Assembly (NCBI RefSeq): GCF_026017845.1
Contig: NZ_CP100416.1
Coordinates: forward strand, 6,891,892 to 6,955,891
Length of the DNA: 64,000 nucleotides
Reading direction: 5' to 3'
From: Amycolatopsis mediterranei
GTDB taxonomy: Bacteria > Actinomycetota > Actinomycetes > Mycobacteriales > Pseudonocardiaceae
The stretch's first letter is position 1; the number at the start of each line of letters is the position of its first letter. The translations under genes and the position numbers were made by a program. Shown here one piece after another: positions 17,536-25,083 of the stretch. The notes under the pieces were generated by a model, which saw nothing but the letters and a program-made list of their open reading frames with translations, searched no databases and was not told where the DNA came from.

Positions 17536-17588
17536 GTTCACATCTATGAACGGAGTCTGTTATAGTGATTATGTTCATCCATAAGAAC
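17536..17588. promoter_or_regulatory. Twin operator for the IclR regulator, with iclR promoter
   Basis: Two palindromes of form GTTC-N8-GAAC occur at 17536-17551 (GTTCACATCTATGAAC) and 17573-17588 (GTTCATCCATAAGAAC), start to start 37 bp. Between them, TATAGT at 17561-17566 is a good plus-strand -10 element, with TTCACA about 18 bp upstream as -35. Site 1 therefore overlaps the -35 and site 2 the start of transcription. Both divergent units (symporter operon and iclR-udh) fall under these sites. Confidence 0.75.
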
Positions 17589-17648
17589 GTTGTTCGGGAC
17601 GCTAATATGGCCGGGGTCACAAGTCAACGGCCGGACGGAGGCGCACAA

Positions 17649-18458
17649 ATGCCGCAGAAGGTGGACAACCCGGCAGCGGCCGATGGCGCCCCCGCCGAGA
17701 CTTCGGGCGTCAAATCCGCGCGGCGGGCCGTCGACCTCATCGAGACGTTCGCGGCGAACGACGTCTGGCTGTCCCTGTCCGATCTGCACGCGCGCACGGG
17801 CTTCCCGCGCTCGTCGCTGCACGGCCTGCTGCGGACGCTGCTGGAGGCCGGCTGGCTGGAGGCGGACGCGAACACCGCCCGCTACCGCCTCGGCGTCCGG
17901 GCGCTGATCTGCGGCACGGCGTACCTGGACCGCGACGCCGTCGTCCCGTTCGCCACCGAAGCCCTGGAGCGCATCCGGGAGAAGACCGGCTTCACCGCGC
18001 ACTTCGCGCGCCGCAACGGCACCGAGGTCGTCTACCTCGAGACGCGCGAGTCGCAGCGGTCGACGCACCTCGTCTCCCGCGTCGGGCGCACGCTGCCCGC
18101 GCACGCGACCGCGCTGGGCAAGGCGCTGCTGGCCGAGCTGACGCACGACGAGATCGAGGCGCTGATGCCGGCCACGCTGACCGCGCTGACGCCGAACACG
18201 ATCACCACGCTCGAAGGCCTGCACGCCGAGTTCGCCGCCACCCGCGAGCGCGGGTACGCCGCCGAGGTCGAGGAAGGCACGCTGGGCGTCCGGTGCGTCG
18301 CCGCGGTGATCCCCTACCGCATCCCGGGCACCGACGCGATCAGCTGCTCGATGCCCATCGCCCAGGTGACCGACGACGACGCCCGCCGCGTCGGCGAACT
18401 GCTCGCCGAGACCACCGCCGAGCTCGGGCAGCAGCTGCGCCGGGCCGGCATCCGTTAA
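17649..18458 (+). CDS. IclR family transcriptional regulator of uronate use
   Basis: 269 residues. The winged-helix HTH spans residues ~22-80 (SARRAVDLIETFAANDVWLS, then RTGFPRSSLHGLLRTLLEAG as recognition region). The IclR ligand-binding domain follows, with EKTGFTAHFARRNGTEVVYL, LPAHATALGKALLA and GTLGVRCVAAVIPY, all typical. The ATG at 17649 has a GGAGG site 8 bases upstream; starts at 17565 and 17607 would place the N-terminus in the operator. It is divergent from the symporter-kdgD-gudD operon and co-directional with udh 23 bases downstream. It is probably a repressor released by a uronate or aldarate. Confidence 0.9.
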   Translation: MPQKVDNPAAADGAPAETSGVKSARRAVDLIETFAANDVWLSLSDLHARTGFPRSSLHGLLRTLLEAGWLEADANTARYRLGVRALICGTAYLDRDAVVPFATEALERIREKTGFTAHFARRNGTEVVYLETRESQRSTHLVSRVGRTLPAHATALGKALLAELTHDEIEALMPATLTALTPNTITTLEGLHAEFAATRERGYAAEVEEGTLGVRCVAAVIPYRIPGTDAISCSMPIAQVTDDDARRVGELLAETTAELGQQLRRAGIR

Positions 18459-18481
18459 CCCTTCTGTGTGAGAGGAACCCC

Positions 18482-19288
18482 ATGACGGACCAGCGCGTGC
18501 TCATCACCGGGTCGGCGGGAGTCGTCGGCACCCTGATGCGCCCCCGCCTGCGGCGCCCGGGCCGGGTGCTGCGCCTGCTCGACCTGGCCCCGCAGACGGC
18601 GTCTTCCGACTCCGAAGAGATCGTGACGGCCTCGGTGACCGATCCGGCGGCGATGGCGGAAGCGTGCGAAGGCGTCGACGCGCTGATCCACCTGGGCGGG
18701 CACAGCCGCGAGAACTCGTGGGAAGCGACCCTGGACGTCAACATCAACGGGACCCAGACGGTCCTGGAGGCGGCGCGGGCCGCGGGCGTCCAGCGGGTGA
18801 TCCTGGCGTCGAGCAACCACGCGGTGGGTTTCCGCCGCGTCGATTCCGACCTCCCGGCGGACTCGTCGCCGCGGCCGGACACGTTCTACGGGGTTTCGAA
18901 GGCGGCGATCGAGGCGCTGGGGAGCCTGTACCACTCGCGCTTCGGCATGGACGTGATCGTGATCCGGATCGGTTCGTGCTTCGAGACGCCGTTGCCGCTG
19001 GGCCCGCGCGGCCTGACGACGTGGCTCTCCCCGGACGACGGCGCACGGCTGTTCGAGGCGTGCCTTGCGGCGCCGTCGCCGGGGTACCGGCTGATCTGGG
19101 GCGTCTCGGACAACACGCGCCGGATCTACTCGCTGGCGGAGGCGGAGGCCCTGGGCTACAAGTCCCTGGACGACGCGGAGGTGTACGCGGACCAGCTGGC
19201 ATCGAAGCCGGCCCCGACGGGCCCCGCGGCCGAGTACGTCGGCGGCCCGTTCTGCACGGCGCCGCTGGGCGTGTTCAACCCCCTCTGA
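18482..19288 (+). CDS. udh: Uronate dehydrogenase
   Basis: 268 residues of the extended SDR/epimerase family. The Rossmann motif is VLITGSAGVVGTLM, the NAD-side DLAP follows, and the catalytic pair is in FYGVSKAAIEAL (Tyr-x-x-x-Lys). HLGGHSRENSWEATLDVNI and IRIGSCFETP are characteristic of uronate dehydrogenases. The enzyme oxidises D-glucuronate or D-galacturonate to the aldarolactone with NAD, the entry step to the glucarate pathway encoded on the opposite strand. It is cotranscribed with iclR. Bases AGAGGAA before the ATG form the ribosome site. A hairpin follows the stop. Confidence 0.9.
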   Translation: MTDQRVLITGSAGVVGTLMRPRLRRPGRVLRLLDLAPQTASSDSEEIVTASVTDPAAMAEACEGVDALIHLGGHSRENSWEATLDVNINGTQTVLEAARAAGVQRVILASSNHAVGFRRVDSDLPADSSPRPDTFYGVSKAAIEALGSLYHSRFGMDVIVIRIGSCFETPLPLGPRGLTTWLSPDDGARLFEACLAAPSPGYRLIWGVSDNTRRIYSLAEAEALGYKSLDDAEVYADQLASKPAPTGPAAEYVGGPFCTAPLGVFNPL

Positions 19289-19294
19289 CCCACC

Positions 19295-19322
19295 GGAGGG
19301 GCACCTCCCGGGGTGCCCCTCC
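19295..19322. terminator. Bidirectional terminator between udh and the Clp-N gene
   Basis: GGAGGGGCACC and GGTGCCCCTCC form a perfect 11-bp stem around a 6-base loop, placed between two convergent stop codons 35 bases apart. Confidence 0.8.
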
Positions 19323-19323
19323 T

Positions 19324-19986
19324 TCAGTGCACCAGCGTGGCCAACGCCGACGGCGCCACCGCCGTGCGGCCCGTGGTGTGCTGGTAGCCGCGCACGATGT
19401 CGCGGCACCTCGACCGGCACCCCACCCGCCGTTCGGCCCGCAGCATCCGGTTGCGCCGCGGCGGCGGGAAGGCGGAGGCGAGCCGGTCGAGCAGTTCTCC
19501 GCGGTCGGCGCCGGCGGCGCGCAGCACCCAGTCGGCGCCGGGATCGAGCGCGACGAGCGCCAGCGCGAGGTGTTCCACGCGATGCCGGCGTTCCCGGCGG
19601 GCCAGCGCGAGCCGCAAGGACGCGGCGTAAACGGCTTGGAGGTCCAGGCCGATCGGCGGCACCGCACGGGCGCACCGCCGCCGGGCCTTCCCGGCTCCCA
19701 GCGGGAACAGGGGCTCCTTCGCCGGCCGCCGATCCGCAAGGGCTCCCGGCAGCGGCCCGAGGTCGACGCCGAGCACGGCCAGCGCCTCCCGGTCGGCGGC
19801 CACGCCCGCGCCGTCCGGAGCGGCCCGGTGCACCACCTGCTCGACGCCGCCGAGGCCGGGCAGCGGCCCCTCCGTGAGCGCGAGCAGCAGGTGTTCGCTG
19901 CCGACCCGCGCGTGCCCGAACTCCCGCGCCAGCTCGGACGCCCGGCGCATCACCCGCCCCACCGCGGGATGGTCCCCCTTGAACAT
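19324..19986 (-). CDS. Clp N-terminal (double) domain protein without ATPase
   Basis: 220 residues. Two Clp-N-like repeats are visible: VMRRASELAREFGHARVGSEHLLLAL near residue 11 and AASLRLALARRERRHRVEHLALAL near 120. The H-V-x-x-E-H-L-L-L-A-L pattern is the signature of the ClpA/ClpC N-domain. There is no AAA module, so the protein can only bind substrates or ClpC, not unfold them. It overlaps the HTH gene upstream by ATGA. Such ClpN-HTH pairs are widespread in actinobacteria, where the Clp-N protein is thought to sense or modulate proteolysis. Role here is inferred. Confidence 0.8.
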   Translation of the reverse strand: MFKGDHPAVGRVMRRASELAREFGHARVGSEHLLLALTEGPLPGLGGVEQVVHRAAPDGAGVAADREALAVLGVDLGPLPGALADRRPAKEPLFPLGAGKARRRCARAVPPIGLDLQAVYAASLRLALARRERRHRVEHLALALVALDPGADWVLRAAGADRGELLDRLASAFPPPRRNRMLRAERRVGCRSRCRDIVRGYQHTTGRTAVAPSALATLVH

Positions 19987-20195
19987 CAGCCCTCCCGGCT
20001 CCGGTGCTTGCGGTGCACGGTCTGCTTGGTGACGCCGAGCCGCTCGGCGATGTCCTGCCACGACCAGCCGGCCCTCCGCGCGGCGGCCACCTGATCGGCC
20101 TCGAGCTGCTCGGTCAGCCGCCGCAGCCGTGCGACCGCCCGCAGCGCGACGTCCGGATCGGTGCTGCGGACCGCGTGGTCCAGATCGGTCGTCAT
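19986..20195 (-). CDS. Small HTH regulator paired with the Clp-N protein
   Basis: 69 residues. The C-terminal half, RRAGWSWQDIAERLGVTKQTVHRKHRS, is a clear helix-turn-helix; the N-terminal half is a helix (RLRRLTEQLEADQVAAA). The ATG at 20195 is preferred over upstream Met codons at 20213 and 20240, which lie inside the operator palindromes. It overlaps the Clp-N gene by ATGA. Twin palindromes just upstream suggest autoregulation. Confidence 0.85.
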   Translation of the reverse strand: MTTDLDHAVRSTDPDVALRAVARLRRLTEQLEADQVAAARRAGWSWQDIAERLGVTKQTVHRKHRSREG

Positions 20196-20206
20196 GCTCA
20201 CCCGTG

Positions 20207-20260
20207 TCAGCATATGCTGACCCGATCGAGTCGTCAACATATGCTGACGGGTACTAGTAC
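20207..20260. promoter_or_regulatory. Twin CATATG operators upstream of the HTH-ClpN operon
   Basis: TCAGCATATGCTGA at 20207-20220 is a perfect 14-bp palindrome. TCAACATATGCTGA at 20234-20247 differs by one base. They are 27 bp apart start to start. A third palindrome, GTACTAGTAC, lies at 20251-20260. They sit in the 110-bp gap between the HTH gene and the divergent deacetylase, so both may be controlled. Confidence 0.75.
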
Positions 20261-20305
20261 CTTTGCGGCTTCCCCGCGTCCCGGCACCACCGCCAGGGTG
20301 GCGCC

Positions 20306-21037
20306 ATGATCTTGAAATCCCGCCGTGCCCGGAAGTGGACGATCGTCGTGGCGAGCGCGCTGGTCGTCGTGCTCACCGGTGCGGTCGTGCTGTTCGAGGT
20401 GTCGAAGTCGCGGACCTTCCAGTTCTTCGGCACCCTGGTGGACCGCGTCGAGACCACCGAGAAGCTCGTCGCTCTCACCTTCGACGACGGGCCCGATCCC
20501 GCGGGCACCCACGCGATCTTGGACACGCTGAACAGCCGTCAGGTACCCGCGACCTTCTTCCTCATCGGCCGGGACATGGCCGCACACCCGGACCTCGCCC
20601 GCGACATCGCCGCCGCCGGGCACGAGCTCGGCAACCACAGCTTCAGCCACGACCGGATGATCGGCGTGACGCCGTCGTGGGTCGCCGACGAGGTCGAAGC
20701 CACCGATGCCCTCATCCGCGCTGCCGGGTACACCGGCGAAATCCTCTTCCGGCCACCGAACGGCAAGAAGCTCTTCGCCCTCCCGCATTACCTGGCCGAA
20801 CACCACCGCACGACGATCACCTGGGACGTCGCGCCGGATTCCGACGGCACCCCGGACGCGGCCACCGTCGAAAGCGCTGTCCTCGGCCAGGTGCGGCCGG
20901 GCTCGATCGTGCTGCTGCACGCGATGTACGGCTCCCGCGCGCAGACCCGCCAGGCGCTCGGGCCGATCCTCGACGGGCTCAAGCAGCGCGGCTACCGGTT
21001 CGTGACCGTGTCGCAGCTGCTGGCAGCTCGACGCTGA
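20306..21037 (+). CDS. Polysaccharide deacetylase (NodB domain), membrane-anchored
   Basis: 243 residues. A membrane anchor (WTIVVASALVVVLTGAVVLF, residues ~11-30) is followed by a NodB domain. Motif 1 is ALTFDDGPDP with the catalytic Asp-Asp; motif 2 is ELGNHSFSHD with the zinc His pair (H-x3-H); motif 3 is FRPPNG; motif 4 is TWDVAPDSDG; the final SIVLLH supplies the catalytic His. CE4 enzymes of this kind deacetylate peptidoglycan or chitin-type GlcNAc outside the cell. The 3' end overlaps the convergent histidine-kinase gene by 59 bases. Confidence 0.9.
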   Translation: MILKSRRARKWTIVVASALVVVLTGAVVLFEVSKSRTFQFFGTLVDRVETTEKLVALTFDDGPDPAGTHAILDTLNSRQVPATFFLIGRDMAAHPDLARDIAAAGHELGNHSFSHDRMIGVTPSWVADEVEATDALIRAAGYTGEILFRPPNGKKLFALPHYLAEHHRTTITWDVAPDSDGTPDAATVESAVLGQVRPGSIVLLHAMYGSRAQTRQALGPILDGLKQRGYRFVTVSQLLAARR

Positions 21038-21968
21038 CCACCCACTCGCCGTCCCGCGGGCCGCGGGTCAGCACTCCCCCGGCCGCCGCGGCCTGCTCCG
21101 CGAGGCCGGCCAGCCCGTAGCCGTCGCCTTCGTGCGGGGTTCCCTCGATCGTGTTGCGCGCGGTGATCGTCAGCCGGTCGCCGGCTTCGACGTCGAGCCG
21201 CAGCCGGACGCCGGGACCGTTGTGGCGCAAGGCGTTCACCGCCGTTTCCGCGACGAACCGCTCGGCCAGCTCCCGCACCGGGCGCGGCAGCGCGGGCAGC
21301 ACCGGGTCGCGGTCGAGGACCAGCCCCGCGGTGCGGAGCCGGGCCAGCACCTCGGCGAGGTCCGGGGCGCGTTCGGCGTCGTCACGCAGGTCGTCCAGCG
21401 TGCGGCGGACGAGCGTCAGCGCGCCTCGGCCGGCGGCCAGGAGGGTGTCGAGGCGCTCGCGGTCGGCGTCGGTCAGGTCGCCGACCGCGCGCAGCGTCTC
21501 GGCCTGCACCAGCATGACGGCCGTGGTCTGGGCGAGCGTGTCGTGCAGCCGCCGGGCCGCGCGCTCGGCCCGCTCGGCGAGCGCGCGGCGGCGTTCGGCG
21601 CCGAGCAGCCAGGCCACCGCGGAGATCGTGACCGCCAGGACCGTGCCGTCGAGCGGGCCCTTCGCCGGGAACACGGCGGCGCCGACGACCAGCGTCGCGG
21701 CCGCCGCGAGCCAGCGCTGCGGCGTGCTGTGGAGGGCGAGCAGCACCGGCACGTACATCGCGTTGCGTGGGGGCTCGAGCAGCAGGTGCCCGGCCGTCGC
21801 GAGGGTCACCACGGCGAGCACGAGGGCCGGGGCGCGACGCGACCACAGCAGCGGGACGAGCTGGGCCGCGCTGAGCCCGGCGGCGAGCCACCCCTGGTGC
21901 GGTGTCCACGCCCCGCTCGCGAAGAACACCGCGGCGACGGCCGCCGTCGTGACGAAAGACTGGCGCAT
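20979..21968 (-). CDS. Sensor histidine kinase, NarL-partner class
   Basis: 329 residues. About five hydrophobic segments cover residues 1-125. The dimerisation helix has the phospho-acceptor His in RRLHDTLAQTTAVMLVQAE (HisKA_3 type). The ATPase domain has NALRHNGPGVRLRLD as N box and GDGYGLAGLAEQAAAAGG as G box. The expected D-x-G box is poorly conserved. The response regulator starts 22 bases away on the other strand, forming a divergent pair. The input signal is unknown but probably membrane-related because no large sensor domain is present. Confidence 0.88.
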   Translation of the reverse strand: MRQSFVTTAAVAAVFFASGAWTPHQGWLAAGLSAAQLVPLLWSRRAPALVLAVVTLATAGHLLLEPPRNAMYVPVLLALHSTPQRWLAAAATLVVGAAVFPAKGPLDGTVLAVTISAVAWLLGAERRRALAERAERAARRLHDTLAQTTAVMLVQAETLRAVGDLTDADRERLDTLLAAGRGALTLVRRTLDDLRDDAERAPDLAEVLARLRTAGLVLDRDPVLPALPRPVRELAERFVAETAVNALRHNGPGVRLRLDVEAGDRLTITARNTIEGTPHEGDGYGLAGLAEQAAAAGGVLTRGPRDGEWVVSVELPAAATRSRTGSRAA

Positions 21969-21990
21969 GGGCCGACAGTAGAGTGCGGGC

Positions 21991-22569
21991 ATGATCCGGG
22001 TTCAGGTCGTCGACGACCACGCGCTGGTGCGCGAGGGCATCGCGCTGATCCTGGGCGCGCAGCCGGACCTCGACGTCGTCGCCCAGTACGCGAGCGGCCC
22101 GGAGCTGCTTTCTTCGGCCGTCGAAGCCGACGTCGTGCTGCTCGATCTGTACCTGCCCGGGATGGACGGCCTCGAAGTCCTCCGCCGGCTCGGCCCGGCG
22201 GCACCCCGGGTGCTGATGCTGACGACGGTCGGCCGTCCCCGCGAAATCCGCGAAGCCCTCACCGCGGGCGCGGCCGGGTTCGTGCTGAAGGACGCCTCGG
22301 GCGACGAGCTCGCGGCCGCCGTCCGGGCGGCCCACCAGGGCGTGACGGCACTGAGCCCGGCGGCGGCATCGGCCCTCAGCGGCGGTGGTGTGCTGACGCC
22401 GCGTGAGCGGGACGTGCTGGAGCTGCTGGGCGAAGGACTGTCCAACAGGGACATCGCGGCCCGGCTGCGGCTGGCCGAGCGGACGGTCAAGGTGCACGTC
22501 GGGAACGTGCTGGCCAAGCTGGGCGTCACCAGCCGCACCCAGGCGGCCCTCGCGGCCAGGGACCGCTGA
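21991..22569 (+). CDS. NarL/FixJ-type response regulator
   Basis: 192 residues. The receiver domain carries VVDDHALVREG (acidic pair), VVLLDLYLPGMDG (phospho-acceptor Asp near 50), MLTTVG and FVLKDAS (conserved Lys). The C-terminal LuxR-type HTH is LTPRERDVLELLGEGLSNRD, then RTVKVHVGNVLAKLGV. It is the partner of the divergent histidine kinase. Directly after its stop, in the same frame, begins a decayed phosphotransferase sequence. Confidence 0.92.
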   Translation: MIRVQVVDDHALVREGIALILGAQPDLDVVAQYASGPELLSSAVEADVVLLDLYLPGMDGLEVLRRLGPAAPRVLMLTTVGRPREIREALTAGAAGFVLKDASGDELAAAVRAAHQGVTALSPAAASALSGGGVLTPRERDVLELLGEGLSNRDIAARLRLAERTVKVHVGNVLAKLGVTSRTQAALAARDR

Positions 22570-23072
22570 ACGGATTGGCTTCCGTCCTGGTGCACCGGCC
22601 ACCTGCGCGCGGCGCCGTCCGGCGTGCTGTTCGAACGGCGGTCGCTGTCGGCCGTGATCGGCCTGCGGCTGGCCGACGGACGGGAAGTCGTGGTCAAGGC
22701 ACGGGAGAACGAGGGCAGGGCCGCGGCCTGTGTCGAGGCTCAGGCCCGGCTGGCGCAGCGGGGGTTCCCGTGCCCGCGGCCGCTCACCCCCGTGACCGCC
22801 GTCGGCACGCTGGCCGTCCACGCCGAGGAATTCCTGCCCGGCGGGGAAATGCTGCGCGGCGGCTCCCCGGACGTCGCCGTGCGCTACGCGGCGGTCTTCG
22901 CCCGGCTGGTGTCCGAGCTGACCGAGGTCGATGTCGAGCCGCCGCTGCCGAACCCGCGCTGGGCACGGTGGGACCACACCGATCCCGGGCTGTGGCCGTC
23001 GACCGGCTTCCTCGACGAACGGGGACCAGAGCGGGGTGCCTGCGGGTGGTGACCGAGACGGCCGTCCATTGA
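22570..23072 (+). pseudogene. Remnant of an aminoglycoside-phosphotransferase-like gene
   Basis: Starting in frame right after the response-regulator stop, the translation TDWLPSWCTGHLRAAPSGVL continues into FERRSLSAVIGLRLADGREV, VVKARENEGRAAACVEAQAR and FPCPRPLTPVT, which is the N-lobe of the APH/choline-kinase fold (glycine-rich strand, VVVKA lysine). No start codon precedes the coding part. The frame is lost after STGFLDERG (about 23022); DQSGVPAG then continues in another frame and VVTETAVH in a third, ending at 23072. The catalytic C-lobe is absent. The first usable ATG/CTG region (22624) would give only 142 residues, so this is read as a broken gene. Confidence 0.7.
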
Positions 23073-23148
23073 TGGGCTGCTACGTCCTCGGGGACGGCTC
23101 GGCTGACTTGTACGGCCCGTGTACCCGCCCGGGTTAGCGTCGCGGGCC

Positions 23149-24420
23149 ATGTCGAACCAGTGGAAACTGCTCTCGCTCGGCGTGTTCGCCGCTCTCGCGG
23201 CCACAACGGTCACCGCCACCGAGGCCACCGCCGCGCCGAACACCTACTACGTCGACCAAACCCTCGGCAACGACAACGCGGCCGGGACCCAGGCCGCGCC
23301 GTGGAAGTCCCTCGCCAAGGTCGCCGCAACCGAACTGAAGCCCGGCGAAACCGTGCTGCTGCGGCGCGGCCGGACCTGGACCGGCGGCCTCAGTGTCCTC
23401 GGCAAGGGGTCGGATTCCGCGCCGGTGACCATCGGCGCCTACGGTGACGGCGCACGCCCGATCGTCCAGGGCAACGAAGAAGCCTGCGTCAACCTGCCCG
23501 GCGACTACCTCACCGTGCAGGACCTTCAGGTCGGCGTCGCGGCCGATGCCGGGCGCTGCTCATGGGCCGGCGTCGAGGTCGGCGGGGACCACGACAAAGT
23601 CCTCTCGAACTACATCACCGGCGCCGGCGCGGGCGTCTACATCGCGCCGAGCGCCGACGGGACCGAGGTCACCCAGAACGACCTCGTCGACAACAACCAC
23701 ATGACCGTCGTGACACCGGGCGGCAACGACGACTCCGGCGCCTTCGCGATCCTGGTGCAGGGCAACGGCTCCGACATCGGCTGGAACCGGATCAGCGGGT
23801 CGATCGCGGTGAGCGACGACTTCGGCGGCCTCGACGGCGCCGCGGTCGAGGTCTTCTACGGCTCCGACAACGTCATCCACCACAACATTTCCGAGGACAA
23901 CGAGTCCTTCACCGAGCTCGGCACCAACGCGAAGGACCCGGACGGCTTGTCCCGCAACAACGTCTACGAGTACAACGCGGTCTTCGGCGCCAAGACGCGC
24001 GGCGGCATCGTGACGCGCGGCGCCCAGGACGGCAACGGCCCGGTGACCGGCACGGTCTTCCGCAACAACTCCGTCCGGCTCGGCCACGCCGAGTCCGAAG
24101 GGTTCGTCTGCTACGGCGGCTGCACCAACCAGACGCTCAAGCTGACCCAGAACGTCATCCAGGCCGCGATGAAGGTCGGGTACGCCGACACCGGCTGGAC
24201 CGCGACCGACCACAACGTCTTCTACGGTGGCCAGCGGCAGTTCACCCCGGGCGCCACGGACAAGGTCGCCGATCCGATGTTCACGTCCGCGACGAACCTG
24301 ACCCTCAAGACCGGCAGCCCGGCCATCGGGCTCGGCGTCGAGAAGTACGCGGACATCGACATCGACGGCAACGCGGTCGGCACGCGGATCGACGCCGGCG
24401 CCTACCGGTTCACCCCCTGA
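23149..24420 (+). CDS. Secreted right-handed parallel beta-helix protein
   Basis: 423 residues. Signal peptide: SNQWKLLSLGVFAALAAT, with cleavage probably at ATAAPN. It then starts TYYVDQTLGNDNAAGTQAAPWKSLAKVA, the opening of pectate-lyase-like and alginate-lyase-like beta helices. Repeated coils such as LSNYITGAGAGVYI, HHNISEDNESF, VYEYNAVFGA and FRNNSVRLGHAESEGF follow. Cysteines (EACVN, GRCSW, FVCYGGCTN) suggest extracellular disulfides. The fold is shared by polysaccharide lyases and hydrolases; I cannot assign a substrate. The 3' end overlaps the convergent TetR gene by 11 bases. Confidence 0.82.
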   Translation: MSNQWKLLSLGVFAALAATTVTATEATAAPNTYYVDQTLGNDNAAGTQAAPWKSLAKVAATELKPGETVLLRRGRTWTGGLSVLGKGSDSAPVTIGAYGDGARPIVQGNEEACVNLPGDYLTVQDLQVGVAADAGRCSWAGVEVGGDHDKVLSNYITGAGAGVYIAPSADGTEVTQNDLVDNNHMTVVTPGGNDDSGAFAILVQGNGSDIGWNRISGSIAVSDDFGGLDGAAVEVFYGSDNVIHHNISEDNESFTELGTNAKDPDGLSRNNVYEYNAVFGAKTRGGIVTRGAQDGNGPVTGTVFRNNSVRLGHAESEGFVCYGGCTNQTLKLTQNVIQAAMKVGYADTGWTATDHNVFYGGQRQFTPGATDKVADPMFTSATNLTLKTGSPAIGLGVEKYADIDIDGNAVGTRIDAGAYRFTP

Positions 24421-25027
24421 CGTACCGCGTCAGCATCGCGACCATCTCGTCCTCGAGCCGCCGGGCGTCGGTCGGGTCGGGCTCGGCCAGCAGGTCGTGG
24501 ACGGCCAGCTCGACCGTGGCGAAGATCAGGCGGGCCGCCGTGGCGGTGTCGGCCACGTGGACCTCGGGGTGCCCCTCCAGGAGGACGCGGGTGTGGTCGA
24601 CCATGGTCCGCTTCAGCCCGTCGAGCCGCTCGATCAGCTCGTTCGACCGCGGGGCCTGCTCCCGCAGCATGCGCAGCAGGTGGGGGTCGTCGAGGTGGGC
24701 TTCGACCGCGAGCCGGACGAAGACGCGGAAGACCTCTTCGATCGGACCGGGCAGCGGGCCGGCCAGGAGCTTCGCCAGGGCCGCCGTACCGTCGTCGAGG
24801 TGCCGGGTCAGCAGTTCGGCGAGGATCGCGTCCTTGTTCGGGAAGTACTGGTACAGCGAGCCGATCGAGATGCCGGCGCGCTCGGCGATGCGGTTGGTGG
24901 TGCCGGCCGAGTAGCCGTGGTCGGCGAAAACGTGAGCAGCCGCCGTCAGGATCCGCTGCCGGGTCAGCTCGGCGCGCACCTGACGCGGCTGTTTACGTGG
25001 CTGGATGCGGCGCTGGTCCGACGGCAC
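24410..25027 (-). CDS. TetR family regulator
   Basis: 205 residues. The N-terminal HTH is TRQRILTAAAHVFADHGYSA then IAERAGISIGSLYQYFPNKDAIL, the classic TetR pattern. The C-terminal effector domain is all-helical, with SNELIERLDGLKRTMVDHTR and a final AEPDPTDARRLEDEMVAML. It is divergent from the PPOX-flavoprotein/ferredoxin-reductase pair across a 56-bp AT-richer gap, so it probably represses that pair. No clear long palindrome was found there. Confidence 0.88.
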   Translation of the reverse strand: MPSDQRRIQPRKQPRQVRAELTRQRILTAAAHVFADHGYSAGTTNRIAERAGISIGSLYQYFPNKDAILAELLTRHLDDGTAALAKLLAGPLPGPIEEVFRVFVRLAVEAHLDDPHLLRMLREQAPRSNELIERLDGLKRTMVDHTRVLLEGHPEVHVADTATAARLIFATVELAVHDLLAEPDPTDARRLEDEMVAMLTRYVRG

Positions 25028-25083
25028 GGCTTCCCCCGGGAAAGCGAGTAGTCAAGATCTGAATGTTTGCTCATAATTGTGCC

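Noticed and set aside
25028..25083. Operator palindrome between TetR and the PPOX gene
   Set aside because: Only short imperfect symmetry (around AGATCT) is present, not enough to call a site.
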